From Zelonia costaricensis (lineage: Eukaryota > Euglenozoa > Kinetoplastea > Trypanosomatida > Trypanosomatidae), in the NCBI GenBank assembly GCA_030849075.1, contig JASAOO010003484.1, positions 1 through 64,000 on the forward strand: a stretch of DNA of 64,000 nt, read 5' to 3'. Below the pieces are notes generated by a model, which had not been told where the DNA came from, did no database searches, and saw nothing but the letters and a program-made list of their open reading frames with translations. Shown here one piece after another: positions 1 to 9,800 of this stretch; position 1 is the first letter of the stretch, and each line of letters starts with the position of its first letter. The translations under genes and the position numbers were made by a program.

Positions 1-2305
1 GCGGCTCCGGCGGAACAACTGAGCCGCCTACCCGTGCCGGTGAAGCCCCCCCCCCCCCCCCCGAACTGGGTCGGCTGCAGCGGCTCACGTTCCTGTCTTC
101 GATCTTTTCTTTCTTGCTTGTTGTGATGACATCGACCTCACTGCGGTTTCTATCTTTGTGTCTCTCCGAGTTGTGTAGGCGCGCGTGCACGTGCGCCGGC
201 ACGTGTTGCGCGTCGCCTCTGCTGATGCTGCTGCTGCTCCGCTTGCTCTTCCGTTGGTTCCTTCTTTCTTAGGCTTCTTTGTTGTGTCCTCGGCCCACTC
301 CACGTTGACGGCGCCGTGCAAGGTGCCTGCGACTGTGTGTGTGCTCTTCGTGTGCTGATGGTGCTGCTCGATGAGGGAAGTGAATCATCTCGCCTGAGCT
401 GCGCTGCCCGCAGATTGTGTTTTGGTCTTGCTCTCACGAAAGTTGTTTGTTTGCTGCTGCCGCCGCCGCCGCTGCTGCTGCTGCTGCGTATGTATGCTAT
501 TGGAGTTTCCGCGCGCCAGTTTCACACTGGACGTGCACCACTCTCTCTGTTTGAGTATATGTGTGTGTATGTTTGTGTTTGAACTTCTCTTCCCCCCCCC
601 CTCCGTCTCGGTGCGAGGTGTTGGCGATTCTCTCGTGCTTCGCTTTCGTGTTCTTCTCCCATTGCTTGTTTGCACTTGTCCTCTTTGCGTGTGTGTGTGT
701 GTTCCAATTTCTCTTGCTTCTACCTCAAGCACGACCTCCTTGTGTGCGCGCTCACGGCGTCAGTACGGAGCGATGAGGAAAGCGGGAGGAGGATGGTGGG
801 AGGGTAGGGGAAGGGAGGAATGAAGTCGTCGAGCATCATGCACTGCCGGCGCCTGTGCCCTCCCCCTCCCCCCTCCCCCTCCCCCCTCCACTCGCGCACG
901 TCATCGCCCGCCCCTCCGCTGCCTCAAGCCCTCTTCTCCCTGTTGCGCTTTCTTCTCACCCTCTCCGCCTTCTCCGTCGCCGTCGTGGCCAGCGGACATG
1001 TACCAAAGCCGTTTGCATCTTCCTGTTGCACGTTTGCGTGTTTCACCTCCCTTCCTGTGCTCCTCCCCCTCCCCCACCCCAAGCGTTGGTGGGTTCCTCT
1101 TCCCTTCACGTCTTCTCCCTTGTTTCGCGTTCTTGCCGTGAACTCGATATGCGTCTCTCTCTCTCTCTTGTTTTTCTTTTGCGATGGCCTGCTGCCCAGT
1201 CGGGGGCACCGTCCCACCCACTTCCTCACCCGCACCCCACCCACACGAGTGCCGAAGACCATGTCGGCTGCTGCGGCGACCACCACTGTGGTTCCTCCTT
1301 GCTTGTCTCTCTCCTTCTCTCTCTGTGCGATTGCGAATGCCCTTTTCTCGTCCCCCCGTCTCTCCCGTCCTCTTCGCACGCGCTGCACCGGTTTCGCCTC
1401 AAGTGGCCGAGCTGCGTGTGCGTGCGCGGACGACTCGGTTCTAGGTTGCCCCCCCCCCCTCCCCCCTCCCCCCACCTCCACTCCGCTGTCCAACCTTTCC
1501 GCTCGCCCTCTCACACGCGCCGTCGTGCCCATTGCGCTGCACACTCGACCAGTGAGGGAGGGGCGGATGGGGCTGCGGCGAAGCTGCTTCGCAGAGCAGG
1601 CGCCACGCAGCCTCCTCCAGCTGCGTCGAATCACGCGGCACGCTCAAGAGCGCATGCGACGACTCACGTACTTTGTACCTCCTGCTGAGTCGTACGAGGT
1701 CCCTGTGCTTCTTGCGGCGTCTGCGCGCGTGTGTGGATGTGTGTGTGTTTGTGTGGTTGTCCTTAGTGTCGCCTGTGCGGCTCTCATCTCTTGTGACGGT
1801 CTTGCCTTCAAGTTCTGCTCGAAGCGCGCTCCAGGCTGTGAGTCATGCCCGAGCCCGCTTAATGTGCGTGTACGTGTGTGTGCGAGCGCGCCTCATGCGC
1901 GCATCCGCGTGCGTATCTGTCTATCCGCGCAACGTGCTCGTGTGGGCGTAGGTGATGCAGTCTGTGTGCACGTAGGGGGCGCACGAACAGATGCGCGCGA
2001 CCCCTCCTTCCCCCACCCCCTCCCACCCAGCTGTGTTTCCTCCTGTACCGCGTGGACCGTCACGCGTGTCTAGCACCTGCTCTCAGCCTTGTCTTTGCTT
2101 TCCCTTTTCATCTGTGGGCGAATCTTCTGTGCTTCTTCTCCGGTGTGCCGGCACCTCTTCTTGGCTGCTGAGCCACGGTGGCGCTTCTCTCCCTCTTGCT
2201 GCTTCTCTTGGGCCTGCAGCTCGCTTCTCGCGGAGCGGGTCTGTTTGTGCGCCACCGCCGCCACTCCTTCACCGCCATTCCAGCCAACCGCACAGACACA
2301 CACCT

Positions 2306-2327
2306 ACACACACACACACACACACAC
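2306..2327. repeat. (CA)n microsatellite
   Basis: Eleven uninterrupted AC/CA units, with further imperfect CA-rich sequence on both sides. Typical of trypanosomatid spacers; no function is inferred. Confidence 0.9.
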
Positions 2328-4484
2328 TCACACAGACACGCACTTGTCCACAGTGAGAGAGCAGCGCTGTCACCAGCTTAAGCCTCCACTCGATAACAGC
2401 GTTGTCTGACCCATTAATGCACACGGTGAATGCCATTACGAGGAGAGCCGCTACCGCCTCCGCCAGAACACGCTCGACACCGCCTTGCGGGCGCCCTCTT
2501 GTTCTCCCCTTTCATCACCCGGTACGCGTGCGTCTTTGCAAGCCGTTGAGCTTTTGGACGGCAGTGTCGCCTCTTTTTTTTCTGGTTTTGGTGTGTGTGT
2601 GTGTGTTTGCAGACGTCTGGGTGCGTGGTGCGCCACTCCTCAGCGAGCAAACAAACAAAAAACACAGAAACATCAACGAGGAGAGGCGAAGCTGAAGAGA
2701 GCCGCGGCTCCGCAGCGTTTGCTCGCGACAACTGGGAAGCGCTCCTCTTCCTTTGTTCTTGTGGATTTCGACACGTGTTGGCTGCACACCGCGGCGTGTC
2801 GACTTGCTCGTTCGCTTTCCCTTTTGTGTTCTTCTCTTTCTCCCCCCCCGTGTTCTCGCCGCTTGCCTTTTCCATCTTTTCTTTGTTGGTTCCCTCCTTT
2901 TCTCCCGTCAGCCCCCCCGCGCTCCTCCTCGCGCTCACATCGGTCACGGAGGCAAGCGTGAATGTGCGTGTTTCTTCTCTTCTCCGACGAGTCCCTCGAG
3001 CTTCTCCTTCCCCGCCATCTGCGCCGCGCTTCAGGATCTCCTCGCTCCCCTTTGTTTGTGTTCATTCCCCCCTCCCCTCCCCTCTCTCGCATCGCCGCTC
3101 CTCCTGCACCCCCCCTCCCTTCCCCATTGTGCTCCTCTTCCCTGCCAGAAGGGGGGGGGGCGTCCCCCTCTCACCCCCACCCTCTGCGGCTCTCTGTCGA
3201 CACCGCAGGCGGGGCGGACCTGCGATTCCTCGTGTCGTTAACGAGCTCGTACCGCTTTTTGTGGTCTCTCTTCCCCTCTCCTCTCTCAGCCTCCCCCTCC
3301 CCCTCCCCCCCGTTGGCACCCCTCACTTATCTTGTGGTTACTCCTCTGCATTTGTCTTTGTGTGTTGTACCCTCCGCCACCCTGTACAAGTACGTGCTCG
3401 CCTGCGTGTGCGTGGTTGTGTTGTCTTGTCTTCCTCCTCCCCCCTGTGCGCTCTCGCTTCATTCTTATTTCCCACCTCCTTCTCCCTGTCATGAATCTGC
3501 TTTGTCCTTGTCTTCGTCTCCGCAGCGCGCCGTGACGCGCGGTGTGCCAGAGACGGTGTACACGGAAGAAGGACAGCGCGCGCCGCGGTGCAGAGGAAGA
3601 GGGAGCTGCCGCAACGCCGGGCAATGGCGGCGGCGCATCCGAAGGAGGGAACGCGACGTGCGGGGGTGGGGTCGACCAGCACGCACGCAGACGAAGGCCC
3701 CCACTCCCCCCTCCATCGGTGGGCGCTGCCGTGAGTTCCCGACGCCCCGCGGCTGCCGGCTTGTGCTCTCGCCTCGCTCCGCACCAACACCACCACCTCC
3801 TCCTCCCTCCGCACCTCTTCCGCGCGCTCCTCCCTGCTGTTATGTCTCCTTCCCTTTAGTGACGCCCACTGTCACCGCTGTGCTGTGCCCTTCTTCCCTT
3901 TTTTCCTCCCCTTTGTTCGACTTCTCTGCGTCTCCGCCTCTCTTCCTCTTTGACTCTCTCTCGTCGTGTGTGTGTGTGTGTGAGTGATGTCGGCTTGGCT
4001 CTGTGTGCCGATCTCGTGGCACGTCCTTAATTTTGGTTCCCGCTGCGCTGAGCTGAGCTCGTCACGGCGTGCTTCCCATTTCCAGTCCCCCCCCTCTCTG
4101 TGCCTTCGCCTCCTTCTGGCCCCCCCTCCCCTCCCCTCTCGTGTTGTTTGGGCTCTTCTGCCGCCGCCTCCCAAGTCTGTCTGTCTGTCTGTCCGCCTGT
4201 CTGTCTGTCTACTCAGCAAGCCTCCGCGCACGCACCCTACGTCCCCCCCTCCCCTTCGCGTCCGGCAGCTGATGCCGCTGATCAGCGCCCGCGAAAGCCT
4301 CCACCTTCTGTCTTCTCTTCCGTTTTGCTGCTCTGATCGAGTGCCTGCAGCTCTCCAGCCATCCCTATTTTTGTGTTGGGCACGCACTGGCCGAGTTCTT
4401 CGTTTCTCCTTCCCTTGAGTCGCCTGCCCCCGACTCTTCGCCCTGCTACCCCCGCGTTCTGGTCCCTCTGCCACCTCTCCTCCT

Positions 4485-4513
4485 GGGTTGGGTTGGGTTG
4501 GGTTGGGGGGGGG
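4485..4513 (+). repeat. (GGGTT)4 plus G9 tract, G-quadruplex-capable
   Basis: Four perfect GGGTT units (4485-4504) run into nine consecutive G (4505-4513). Five G runs of at least three with 2-base loops fit a canonical intramolecular G-quadruplex on the + strand. The unit resembles, but is not, the TTAGGG telomere repeat. It lies about 900 bases before the first gene. Confidence 0.75.
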
Positions 4514-5412
4514 CGGGGAGAGACGGCCTCAGTGCGTCAGGGGCGAAGATGCTTCACCAGAGGGCAGCGTCCTCTTCCGCGTCGGTGTCTTGTTGCGCGG
4601 CAATCTGCACGTGCGAAACTGTCGTTGTCTCTGCGTGACTGCGTGATGTTTCTCTCTCTCCTCCAAGTGTGCGCGCTTGTTTAAGTGTGTTTCTGTGTGT
4701 GCGTAGACATGTCCCCGCCCGCGTTGTGCGGTGCCCTCCCCCAGAGACTGGTGTGAAGCGCCAAAATAAACAAAAGAGGTGGAGGGAACCACTCGAGCAG
4801 AATTAGGGTGTGTGCAGCGGGAGAGGGGACGGGGCGGGGAGGGACGACTCCTCGTTCCCTTCGTGTGCGCACGCCGCACGTGCAGTGAAACCAAGCGCGC
4901 GCTGGCGTGGGGCTTCCTCTAAACCCCGCGTCGTGCCTCTTGTGCATTTCCCGCCGCACCTGCACGCATCGCATGGGCAGCGTCTTGGAATGGCGGAGGC
5001 GACATCCACCGGCGCGCTGTGAAGGATGTGCGTGGTGAAGCTCCGTGGTCTGGTGGACTGCACCACGCGTCGTTGCCGGCGGTTGGTGAACGCCATCCTG
5101 AATGCACTTGCCGCAAGCGCCGCTCCCGCTCGCCGTATGCTCGGCACAGTTTTTTCTTTTCCAAGTGAAGGCGCACCCACACACCTCCCTTTGCCTCCCT
5201 TCCGTGTCCCGTCTGCCTCGCCACTGTACGTCCACATACACACACACACACACGTAAACAGTACACAGCCACTCCCCTGCGTCTCGCCGCGGTAGCGCTG
5301 CTGTCCGCACCCCACTCACAGAGGCTGCAGGACTGACGCTCTGCGGACCCGTTGACGCCGGAGCACGCTGAGCCTCGTCGTATAGGTTCGGGGCCCCCCC
5401 GGTGTCTTCCTC

Positions 5413-5937
5413 ATGTTCCGTCTCGGCCGGGCGCTGCTGGCGGAGATCACGACAATCAACAGCAACACCGCCTCCGTCAGCGGTCGCCTCATCCGCATTC
5501 GCAAGAAGAGCAAATGGATCGACCGGCGCAGCACGCGGGTGCCGCACAACGGCAAGGACGTGTGGCTCTTCGGCGACCAGCCCAGCTGCGCCCTGTGCCA
5601 CGTGCGGTTTCGCTACAAGCAGGACTACGAGGCGCACAAGGAGAGTGAGCTGCACCTCAACCGCGTGCGGTGGGTGGAGACGATGGAGTGGTGGAGGGAG
5701 ACTGGCGAGCCGGCGTACCTGAAGGCGGCGGAGGAGCAGTGGGCCTGGTTCGAGCAGCACGTGCTGCCCATCAAGTCACAGGAGCTGGGCTGCAGCCTCG
5801 AGGAGGCGCGGCGGATCTACCGTCAGGCCGTGATGACTGAGTCCCCGACGTGGCACCGCGCCCTGCAGTCTCCGCAGGTGAGGCAGGAGGTGAAGGAGCC
5901 GCGCGATCAGCGCTGGCCTGCGTCCCCGAAGTGGTGA
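5413..5937 (+). CDS. Jaz-type C2H2 zinc-finger protein, probably mitochondrial
   Basis: A 174-residue protein starting at the first ATG after a C-rich stretch. One zinc finger is visible: C59-x2-C62-x12-H75-x5-H81, the spacing of the jaz/U1-like C2H2 class that usually binds RNA. The first 30 residues have alternating hydrophobic and Arg/Lys residues and no acidic residue except E11, which fits a mitochondrial presequence. The remainder is Trp/Glu-rich and probably helical. Small proteins of this design occur in kinetoplastid mitoribosomes and in mitochondrial RNA-processing complexes; that role is inferred from design only. The CDS has strong GC3 and continuous coding character, unlike the flanks. 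It is the first gene of the + strand cluster. Confidence 0.8.
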   Translation: MFRLGRALLAEITTINSNTASVSGRLIRIRKKSKWIDRRSTRVPHNGKDVWLFGDQPSCALCHVRFRYKQDYEAHKESELHLNRVRWVETMEWWRETGEPAYLKAAEEQWAWFEQHVLPIKSQELGCSLEEARRIYRQAVMTESPTWHRALQSPQVRQEVKEPRDQRWPASPKW

Positions 5938-6834
5938 GCGAGGCAGGATCAAGACGCGGGAAACCTCGAGGTCTCGTGAGTACGGCGACCTGTGGTGTGT
6001 GTGGCTTCCTTACCTTTCTCCGTTTGTCGTCGACGCTGTTGTCGGTGCAGGGTGATGTAGTGTCTCTCAAGGCGGGCGTGCTGAAGCGCGCTGCTGAGCG
6101 CGTGAACTGGTTTGCAGCCCCTCTGTTACCTCCTCCTCCCCCCCTCCCCCCTCACACACAAACACAAGCATCAGCACAAACCTGAAGAGAAACAGCAACA
6201 ACAACGAGATCGGTTCTGTAGGATGTGGAGGCACATGAGACAGAGAGAAGATGAGAAAGACGGGGCGATAAGGCGGGATGGCGCGAGTGAACAACTCCAT
6301 GACGCCGACACAGCGTGCGAGACCAACATTGCGGGAGGAGGAGGAGGAGGGGGGTAAGGGGGAAGAGGAGGATGGGCCGTGGCGGCTGCGAAACTTCACG
6401 GTGCAGTGCAGCACCGCCACTGTAGCTCTCGCTGTTCGTCTTGCTCTTGTCTGTGCGCCTCCCCTCTCTCCCCTCTCTGTCCCGGATCAGATTCTCTGGG
6501 GATGCCTGCAAGATGCCGCGCCTGCCGCCAAGCAGCAGCCATCACACTGGTCACCTCACGCACTCCACCCCCTCCACTTGTCGCCCTCCCCCTGACCCGA
6601 TGCTCCCTCTGTCTCCCTCTCCCTCAAACTCTCTCACACACACACACCACAACGTTGAACTTCCATGTGTGCGCGTCCCTCTCTGAGCAGCTTGTTTGCC
6701 CGCAAGAGAGGAACGTCCCACGGCATCGTGGCTCTGTTTCTCCAGCATCCCCCCTTTTCCCTTCGATACACGCCCCCTACTCCTCCCTCCTCTTGCGCTT
6801 CCACCTGCGCAGTGCGCGTACACGCTTGCCTGCC
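5938..6834. other. Spacer between zinc-finger gene and IQ protein gene
   Basis: No gene seen. It contains a purine-rich block about 6330-6375 followed by long CT tracts from about 6420 to 6830, which suit polyadenylation of the upstream mRNA and trans-splicing of the downstream one. The open frame from 6379 leading into the next gene lacks an ATG that would justify a longer protein and translates to low-complexity sequence. Confidence 0.6.
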
Positions 6835-9800
6835 ATGACGTCGCTCCCGCCCATCCGCGGCTCCGTCAGCAAGGGGGACTTGGGCCACATCACGACAGCA
6901 AACCCCTCCGATGTAAAGCCGACTTTCCACTCCCGCCCCAACTCCGCGGCCGCGGCGTCGCCGTCGAGGGCCTCCGTGGAGGAGGGCATCAACCGAAACA
7001 AGCTCCGCCAGGAGGCGAACTGGCGAGTGCAGCACATCACGTGCGGCGTGGCGGAGCGGCAGAGCTTCCTGGAAGTCCTGCGGCACATCGGCGACCGCTT
7101 CGCGCACACGTCGCACGAGCCGCTGCGACCGCTCGTCCTGCCGCCGCAACTGCCCTCCATCGCACGGCCTCGCGAGCCGCAGACGGCGCGCTTCTCGCGC
7201 GGCGTTGCGCAGTACAACAAGGCGGCGGCGGGGCGGGCGAGCAGCGCGGCAGGGGCCCAACCGCCGTCCGCGGCGGGACTGGCCGCCGCCCCCGACGCGG
7301 GCGACCACGCGAGGCGCGTCGCGGCCGATGCGGACAGCGCGACTGCCGGCTCGGATGCCTCCACCGGCTTCACAGCGGCGCACCGGTGGGAGATGCTCGA
7401 TGTCGGGGACCGCGCCTTCTTCCACCGCACGATGGAGGAGACCTCGGCGGCCAGTGGCACGGGCACGCCACTGACGTCCGCTGCCGCGAACCTCGTCCTG
7501 TTCGACTTCACCGCCCCGTCACCGCTCGACGCGTTGCCGACCTTCGCGGAGAAGCTCGCGTACCTTGCCGAGCTGGAGGTGGCGGAGCGACAGTACGTGA
7601 TGGCGTGCGCCACGTGGGATCAGCAGGTGATTTCGGAGATGATGGCGGTGCACTACGTCACGTTTGTGCTGAAGCCGTGCATGGACGTGCTGCGCAAGGA
7701 GGAGCTCGAGGGGCGCGAGAGCATCGCCCAGCACGAGGACCGGCTGAGCTTCTTCATGTATAATGAGTCGCCGCTGGCTGTGGCGGTGAAGGAGGGGCGC
7801 CGCGCCATGCTCGCCCGCGAGCTGCAACTCGAGCGCATCCTCAACGTGAGCCCCGCCCCCCCTGCCGGGCTGTCGGCGGCCATCGAGCCGCCCCAGCCGT
7901 CCGCGTCGTCGGAGCCGCTCGCCATCGCGGCATCCCGGGCCGCCTCGGCCGCGTCCCCCGCTGCCGGCGACGCCTCGACCCCCACCCCACGGGCGGAATC
8001 CGCGGACACCACCCCCGCCGCTGCGGCCCACCCGCCTGCCGTGGAGTCCCTCGCCGCCACGCCGTCGGCGCAGGCCAGCGAGCATACCCCGTCCGTATCG
8101 CCGCCGCACTCGTCCTCGGTGGTGAGCGCCCAGACCCCGCCGCCGGTCGCTCCCGTGCCGGCAGCCGGCGCCGGCGTCTCGAGCGACGAGGCGCGGCGGT
8201 TGCTGACGCAGTACGTGCGGCGCCGCCACGGCGCCTCGCTCAACGCCGTCGGCACGTGTGCGACGACGGCGCAGGAAGAGGGGGCTTGGCGCCATGGCGC
8301 CAACGCCACGTACCCCGGCGGCAATGACACGGTGCGCCGCTCCTCGGCGCTCGTGCTGCCCCCCGTGGCGGGGGCGCAGGCGCCGCGCCGCAACGCCGTG
8401 GGCATCGCCGACTACGTCGCCCTGCTGGACGAGAGCACGAAGCACCGCGAGCAGATCGTGCACGCCGAGGAGCGGTGGAGGGCGGACATGAACCAGGCCT
8501 GCTACGAGGAGATGCAGGTTGTGCTGGAATGGCAGCGCCGCCGCATGCACCTCGAGCGCCTCGTCTACTGGCGCCACCAGCGCGAGTCGGTCGTGCGCAA
8601 GGAGGTGGCGGCGCTGACGGTAGTGACGCTTCCGCTGCAGCTCAACCCGAGGGTGCTGCTGCTGATGGAGATGCTCGAGGGCGAAGAGGAGGACGCCCGG
8701 ATGGCTGTGGTGCGCGAAGAGGACGACGGTTTCTATCCGATCTGGGTGGCGGGCGAGGAGGTGCTGGGGGAGCACCGCAGCGCCGCCCTGCAGCAGCACT
8801 GCCTCGACACCCTCAACGCGGAGGTGTACACGGCGGAGGGGGTGCAGCGGCGCGAGCTTCTCGCCGCCGCAGAGGCAGAGGAGCGGCAGTACACCGAGGC
8901 GTGCACGCTGGCGCAGCTCACGGCGGAGCTGCGCCACGGCGCGGCCCTCCTGCGCCGCCTGTACGAGGCGAGCACCGATCCGGCGCAGTGCGCCGCGTTG
9001 CTGACGCTGCAGCAGGCGTTCCGTCGCTCCCTGCGCGGACGGCTAGGTTGGCGGTACGCGAACCAGGAGCTCGGCCGCGCGATCGCGGACATGCGCAACG
9101 CGCAGCGCATCGACAGCGGCACCAAGGCCATGCACGCCTTCCGGGCGACGCTGACGGCGGAGTTGGCGGGGCTGTGCAAGGAGCAGGCCCGGCAGCACCA
9201 CCGCGAGCAGCGCAGCCTGATGAACGACGAGGCGAGCGATCGGACGGCGGTGTGCGCGGAGCAGGAGTGGGTGCGCAAGGCCGTGGCGCGGGCCCGCGTG
9301 CAGCACGTCGAGGAGGTGTACCAGCCGTGGCTCGCACAGTGCACCGCGGACGCCTACGAGACGCGGCTTGAGGTGGAGGTGGAGGAGGAGCTGGAGCGCG
9401 AGGCGATGTGCGCCTCCCGGGCTGCCCTCTGCGCCGTCGTCGCGCACAAGGGGGCGGTGCAGCACGAGGAGCGGGCGGGGCGCAAGGCGGTGGTGAAGGA
9501 GGAGCGGGCGGCGTGGCAGCAGCTGCTGGGCGCCGAGGGCGACTGCCGCGAGGAGATCCGCATCGACGACATCGCCCGCACCGCGGCGCTGGAGGAGGTG
9601 CGCCAGGCGCTCGCCGACGAGGCCCAGGCCGAGCTCCAGGAGTTGCACCAGTACGCCTTGACCGTGCACGTAGCCCGCATGAGCGAGGCCATGGCAGAGC
9701 TCATGTGCCACGCCGTCAGGGACGACGCGGAGCGGCGCGGCATCGAGCGAGAGGAGGCGGCGGAAGCGCGCGCGCTGCTCGACGGGGCGGCCGTAACACA

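Larger units (their letters stand above)
1..5412. other. Gene-free CT-rich region
   Basis: No reading frame on either strand here looks like a protein gene: all long ones are low-complexity (Pro/Ser/Leu/Arg from C/T-rich sequence) and carry no recognisable motif. The + strand is strongly pyrimidine-rich for most of 1-4700, the usual look of transcribed spacer/UTR sequence in trypanosomatids. It holds a poly-C run (about 47-62), a (CA)n tract at 2306-2327, a (TCTG)n tract near 4176-4210, a (GGGTT)4 plus G9 block at 4485-4513, and a 12-bp palindrome at 2699-2710. Around 3500-3530 a CT tract ending in AG precedes a less pyrimidine-biased 250-base stretch that could be an exon of a non-coding transcript, but nothing proves it. 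It may be a transcription start region, a long UTR, or both. Confidence 0.6.

Noticed and set aside
32..41. GTGCCGGTGA shared by the start (about 34-43) and end (about 63983-63992) of the window
   Set aside because: A 10-base match in a 64-kb GC-rich sequence is expected by chance.
820..2073. Long + strand open frame of 417 codons
   Set aside because: Its translation is Pro/Ser/Leu/Cys low complexity from CT-rich DNA; overlapping frames on both strands are equally open; no motif.
2595..3987. Further long open frames in the gene-free leader
   Set aside because: Same compositional origin; no domain and no consistent coding bias.
4681..5760. 359-codon minus-strand open frame
   Set aside because: Antisense to the zinc-finger gene at 5413 and explained by its GC3; the translation is Leu/Arg/Val shadow sequence.
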